Part shown: piece after piece, positions 61,348 to 64,000 of the stretch
How positions within the stretch are numbered: the first letter of the stretch is position 1
Layout of the letters: every line of letters begins with the position of its first letter
From: Chryseobacterium taeanense
GTDB lineage: Bacteria > Bacteroidota > Bacteroidia > Flavobacteriales > Weeksellaceae
Assembly: GCF_900099685.1 (NCBI RefSeq)
Contig: NZ_FNDW01000004.1
Coordinates: 62,001 to 126,000, forward strand
Length of the DNA stretch: 64,000 bases
Direction: 5' to 3'
The notes under the pieces: model-generated
What the model saw: only the letters and a program-made list of their open reading frames with translations
Databases searched by the model: none
What the model was told of the DNA's origin: nothing
Made by a program: the position numbers and the translations under genes

Positions 61348-61366
61348 GAAATGTGAGTGCTTTTAT
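61338..61366 (+). terminator. Displaced tRNA terminator, right copy
   Basis: Stem AGCACTTACA / TGTGAGTGCT with a 4-base loop, then TTTTATTTTT. It is the counterpart of the terminator at 42514, left at the far end of the island. Confidence 0.75.
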
Positions 61367-61528
61367 TTTTTTAATTAATTAAAGTAAAAATATTGGTTAA
61401 CATAAGTAAACAAAATCTTTATTTAACTATGAAAATAGCCGCTTATTTCTAATGATTATTAAGATTCAATCTTTCTTAAAGCTATACATAATTTGCCAAT
61501 CATTGTATTGCACTTCTGATAAAAACGA

Positions 61529-61561
61529 AAGAAGCTGTCCAAAAGTTATGAACAGCCTCTT
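61529..61561 (-). terminator. Terminator of the DUF5074 gene
   Basis: Stem AAGAAGCTGT / ACAGCCTCTT with one mismatch; on the minus strand it is followed by TTTCGTTTTT. The stretch 61367-61528 shows nothing else recognisable. Confidence 0.65.
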
Positions 61562-61600
61562 TTTTACAGAAATGTTGTAATTTTGCAATAAATCGTATTA

Positions 61601-62677
61601 TTAATTTTTGTAAAATCCGTTTGTTGCAATTCCTGTATTGAACGTTGATAGCAGCGAACCGTTGTTGGCGTTGTAAACAGATACTTTGCTGTCTGAAGTG
61701 AATGTTTTTGCATCCGCTACAAATAATCTTCTGTCGATTACATTGAATCCATACAGATTGGTAACTCCCGTCAATGTAACAAGTGCACTTGTAGGAGCTG
61801 TTGTAGAACTGATATTCATAGAATATACTTTAGTGTTGTCCACAAAATAGAATTTGTCTGAGTCTATTCTCAGCTTCTGTACCTGCGGGATAGATGTTAG
61901 CGTAACTGTATCATACGCTCCGGTTGCCGGATTGATTTTATAGATATAAGAACTGGTGTCGTTAGAGGTAAGAACATAAGCAGAACCATTGTAAGAAACA
62001 AGATCTTTGATGATTGCGCCTGTGTTTGGTAAATCTACTGTTTTAGAAACAGTATTTGTTAATGGACTTACAATGGTAATCGTATTTCCTGTTGGGTGTC
62101 CTGCGTAAGGAGGTGCTGAATCATAATAAATACCATCTGTCTGTACCACGATATTTCCCCCTGCCTCAACTACTTTTTCGGCATATCTGTCAAAATTAAT
62201 GCTTTTTACAAATGAGTTGTCATTAGTATTATAAACATTCAGTTTTTTTACGGTTGAAAAATTGTTATTTGTAACAAAATACTGGTTTCCTGAATACGCG
62301 ATATATCTCGGATTATCAAGATTTGATGTAACGGTAGCTTGTTTTCTGAAAGTATGCTTGTTTACAATTTCAATTTTATTAGGCGAATTCATCACCAAAT
62401 AAGCATAATCTCCTTTGAAACCAACTGTCTGCAAAACACTTCCTAAAATTTCGTTGTTATTATTTGCCGCGTAGATTCCGTTCTGTAAAATCCCTAAATC
62501 ATTGCTTACGTACGAAACGTCAGAAGTCGGTGTTGAGAATCCTCCTTCATTGGAAATGATGATACCGTTTGCATAATCTACCTGTGGAGTTTCCATTACA
62601 AATTCGTCATCACTACATGCAACGTTGAACAACAATGCCGAAGCAAATGCAAGAGATAAAATTTTTCTGATTTTCAT
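61601..62677 (-). CDS. DUF5074 / YncE-like propeller lipoprotein
   Basis: 358 residues. Lipoprotein signal (LFNVACSDDEF). Beta-propeller-type repeats (IEIVNKHTFRKQATVTSNLDNPRYIAYSGNQYFVTNNN..., IRDLVSYNGSAYVLTSNDTSSYIYKINPATG) place it in the DUF5074/YncE family. These surface lipoproteins often accompany TonB-dependent receptors in Bacteroidota, where a cobalamin link has been proposed. It is 11 bp downstream of the receptor stop codon. Confidence 0.85.
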   Translation of the reverse strand: MKIRKILSLAFASALLFNVACSDDEFVMETPQVDYANGIIISNEGGFSTPTSDVSYVSNDLGILQNGIYAANNNNEILGSVLQTVGFKGDYAYLVMNSPNKIEIVNKHTFRKQATVTSNLDNPRYIAYSGNQYFVTNNNFSTVKKLNVYNTNDNSFVKSINFDRYAEKVVEAGGNIVVQTDGIYYDSAPPYAGHPTGNTITIVSPLTNTVSKTVDLPNTGAIIKDLVSYNGSAYVLTSNDTSSYIYKINPATGAYDTVTLTSIPQVQKLRIDSDKFYFVDNTKVYSMNISSTTAPTSALVTLTGVTNLYGFNVIDRRLFVADAKTFTSDSKVSVYNANNGSLLSTFNTGIATNGFYKN

Positions 62678-62688
62678 TTATTTTTTAT

Positions 62689-64000
62689 TTAAAAATTAAT
62701 ATTCAAATAGATACTGTAGTTTCTTTTAGGCAGCGGATAAAATGCAGTTGTCTGATAGATTTCGTTAAAAATATTATTCACTTTGCCTCCGATGGTATAT
62801 TTTTTCATAAAAGTTCCTGCTACTCCTGCATTCATCACAAAATAAGGTTTTAATGCAGCACTTTGCTTTTCTTCTGTATCGGTATAAGTAAGACCATTAT
62901 ACATTCCCTGAACATAAAGCTTTATGCATGAATACTGATAATCAATATTCCCGAAAAACTTATGAAGCGGAACATACATCAGTTTCTTTTTTGTTTCAAG
63001 ATTGATAGATTTCGTATAAGAATATCCTAAGTTTGTTTTTAAAATATGCTTTCCGAATTTCTTTTCGTATTCAAATTGAGAATCCAATCCGTACGATTGT
63101 ACTTTGTAGGTATTTACAGGAGAGTAATATCCCATATTGCTTGGCAGCCAGGTAATCATATCAGTGATTCTGATATAATATGGTGTTAAAGTAATTTTTG
63201 CACCTGCAATTTTAAATTGATTTTTCAGATCAAACTGGTAAGCTGTTTCTGGTTTCAGATTCATATTCCCTCCGGGACTCCAGTAAAGATCATTGAACGA
63301 CGGATATCTGAAATTTTTGGCAGCGTTCAGATTAAGGTTGTACCAGTTCGTTACGTTCCAGTTTCCTGAAAATGAAAGTAAAACCGGCGAACTGTAATCT
63401 TCTACAAAATCTTTTTTAATTCCGGCTTCAAAACGTAAATCGTTTGTCGCAAAATACCTCAGCAATCCGGCTAAAGAACCAACATTTCTACTGACATCTT
63501 TAATGCCGCTCATATATCCTTCGGCTTTGTTTACCTGAAATTCTCCGATGACGTTAATATTCCATTTTGAAGTCAGAAAATAATTAAAATCATTCTTGAG
63601 GATATAATTTTTTCCCGTTCCACCGCTGCTTTTAGGTTGGTCTATATTATCAAAATATTGGAAATTCTCTTCCGTGTAAGCGGCTCGGAATAGATTGCTC
63701 AGCTTAGAAGTATTCCAATCCCAGACGAGCAGGGTTCTTACATTCTGGGTTTCGTATTTTGTTTTGGTATAATCGTCAAGGAATACCGGAAAATGCTGAT
63801 TTCCGTTAAATAATTCAGTGATCCATGACAACTGATGATGAGGCGCAATTTTGTAAGCCGCCGAAATATTGAAGTTCGTATTCGAGTATTCTCCGTTTCT
63901 GTTGATATAGTTGCGCGATTCTTCTACTTTATAATCATTTTCGCTCTCCGAATAATTTCCCGAAAATTTAAAGCTGAATTTTTCATTGGAAAATGAAGCT
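62689..64000 (-). CDS. TonB-dependent receptor, C-terminal part (5' end outside window)
   Basis: The frame stays open to the window edge, giving the last ~437 residues. The visible part is a beta-barrel with alternating aromatic strands (NLNLNAAKNFRYPSFNDLYWSPGGNMNLKPETAYQFDLKNQFKIA, the typical RxPsfnDLYw and LKPE motifs) and a final Phe (LNINF). It forms the 22-strand outer-membrane barrel; plug and TonB box are off-window. Similar to BtuB-like vitamin B12 receptors. A start within the window would cut the barrel, so it is partial. Confidence 0.88.
   Translation of the reverse strand, partial: ASFSNEKFSFKFSGNYSESENDYKVEESRNYINRNGEYSNTNFNISAAYKIAPHHQLSWITELFNGNQHFPVFLDDYTKTKYETQNVRTLLVWDWNTSKLSNLFRAAYTEENFQYFDNIDQPKSSGGTGKNYILKNDFNYFLTSKWNINVIGEFQVNKAEGYMSGIKDVSRNVGSLAGLLRYFATNDLRFEAGIKKDFVEDYSSPVLLSFSGNWNVTNWYNLNLNAAKNFRYPSFNDLYWSPGGNMNLKPETAYQFDLKNQFKIAGAKITLTPYYIRITDMITWLPSNMGYYSPVNTYKVQSYGLDSQFEYEKKFGKHILKTNLGYSYTKSINLETKKKLMYVPLHKFFGNIDYQYSCIKLYVQGMYNGLTYTDTEEKQSAALKPYFVMNAGVAGTFMKKYTIGGKVNNIFNEIYQTTAFYPLPKRNYSIYLNINF

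Noticed and set aside
61529..61561. Remnant of an insertion sequence end near AAGCTGTCC
   Set aside because: No transposase or matching second end; simple terminator explains it.

Overview
The window looks like a chromosome segment of a Flavobacteriia member, most likely Chryseobacterium or a close Weeksellaceae relative. The signs are AT-rich DNA, Bacteroidota-type promoters (TTTG / TAnnTTTG), a type IX secretion C-terminal sorting domain, a 14-gene nuo cluster with a short NuoG, DUF349, YigZ and GAF proteins typical of the group, and a double-glycine bacteriocin-like peptide. The assignment comes from reading the sequence and was not checked against a database.

Left part (1-15,400). The tail of an Ala/Lys/Pro-rich protein is followed by a solitary LRR-Roc-COR (Roco) GTPase with a nuclease-like C-terminus. 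Next come an XRE regulator, a GC-rich structured non-coding stretch and a 176-aa unknown protein, followed by a 25-bp inverted repeat of the GGCTTCGGCTCCGCTCAGCC type. After that: mazG, a FUSC-like membrane protein and a lipoprotein as one operon, a giant metallophosphoesterase/outer-membrane-barrel fusion, an HD-PycTM fusion protein and a GAF protein.

Respiratory complex I (15,423-31,362, minus strand). The order of transcription is nuoA-B-C-D-E, then an inserted ATPase + TOPRIM gene pair, then nuoF, an outer-membrane protein, and nuoG-H-I-J-K-L-M-N. The inserted pair fits between nuoE and nuoF with gaps of only 9 and 2 bp and resembles two-gene OLD/PARIS-type defence modules. At least six spacers of this operon contain degenerate 7-bp tandem arrays lying a few bases before the next start codon.

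Housekeeping part (31,484-42,501). A 58-aa membrane peptide, a GNAT protein, a zinc metallopeptidase, YigZ, the GG-leader peptide, ribD, a DUF349 protein, aroE, a secreted endonuclease I with a sorting domain, an FtsX-type permease, rbfA, methylmalonyl-CoA epimerase and a tRNA with CAT anticodon.

Integrated island (42,482-61,347, about 18.9 kb). It sits in the 3' end of the CAT tRNA and is bounded by 42-bp direct repeats (41/42 identical). It carries a tyrosine integrase, a divergent superfamily A polymerase (TV-Pol-like), a RecA/Sak4-like ATPase, a DUF3871 protein, a RadC/JAB protein, an XRE regulator with palindromic operators, and small cargo genes. I see no conjugation genes. Its centre is a defence-like block on the minus strand: a NERD-like nuclease-helicase, a tightly overlapping four-gene ABC-three-component-type operon (nuclease-like protein, small middle component, DUF3732 SMC-like ATPase, HEPN protein), and a winged-helix PD-(D/E)XK nuclease. 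This block is the most likely site of an undescribed system.

Right edge (61,601-64,000). A DUF5074 propeller lipoprotein and the 3' part of a TonB-dependent receptor, on the minus strand, probably form a nutrient (possibly cobalamin) uptake locus.
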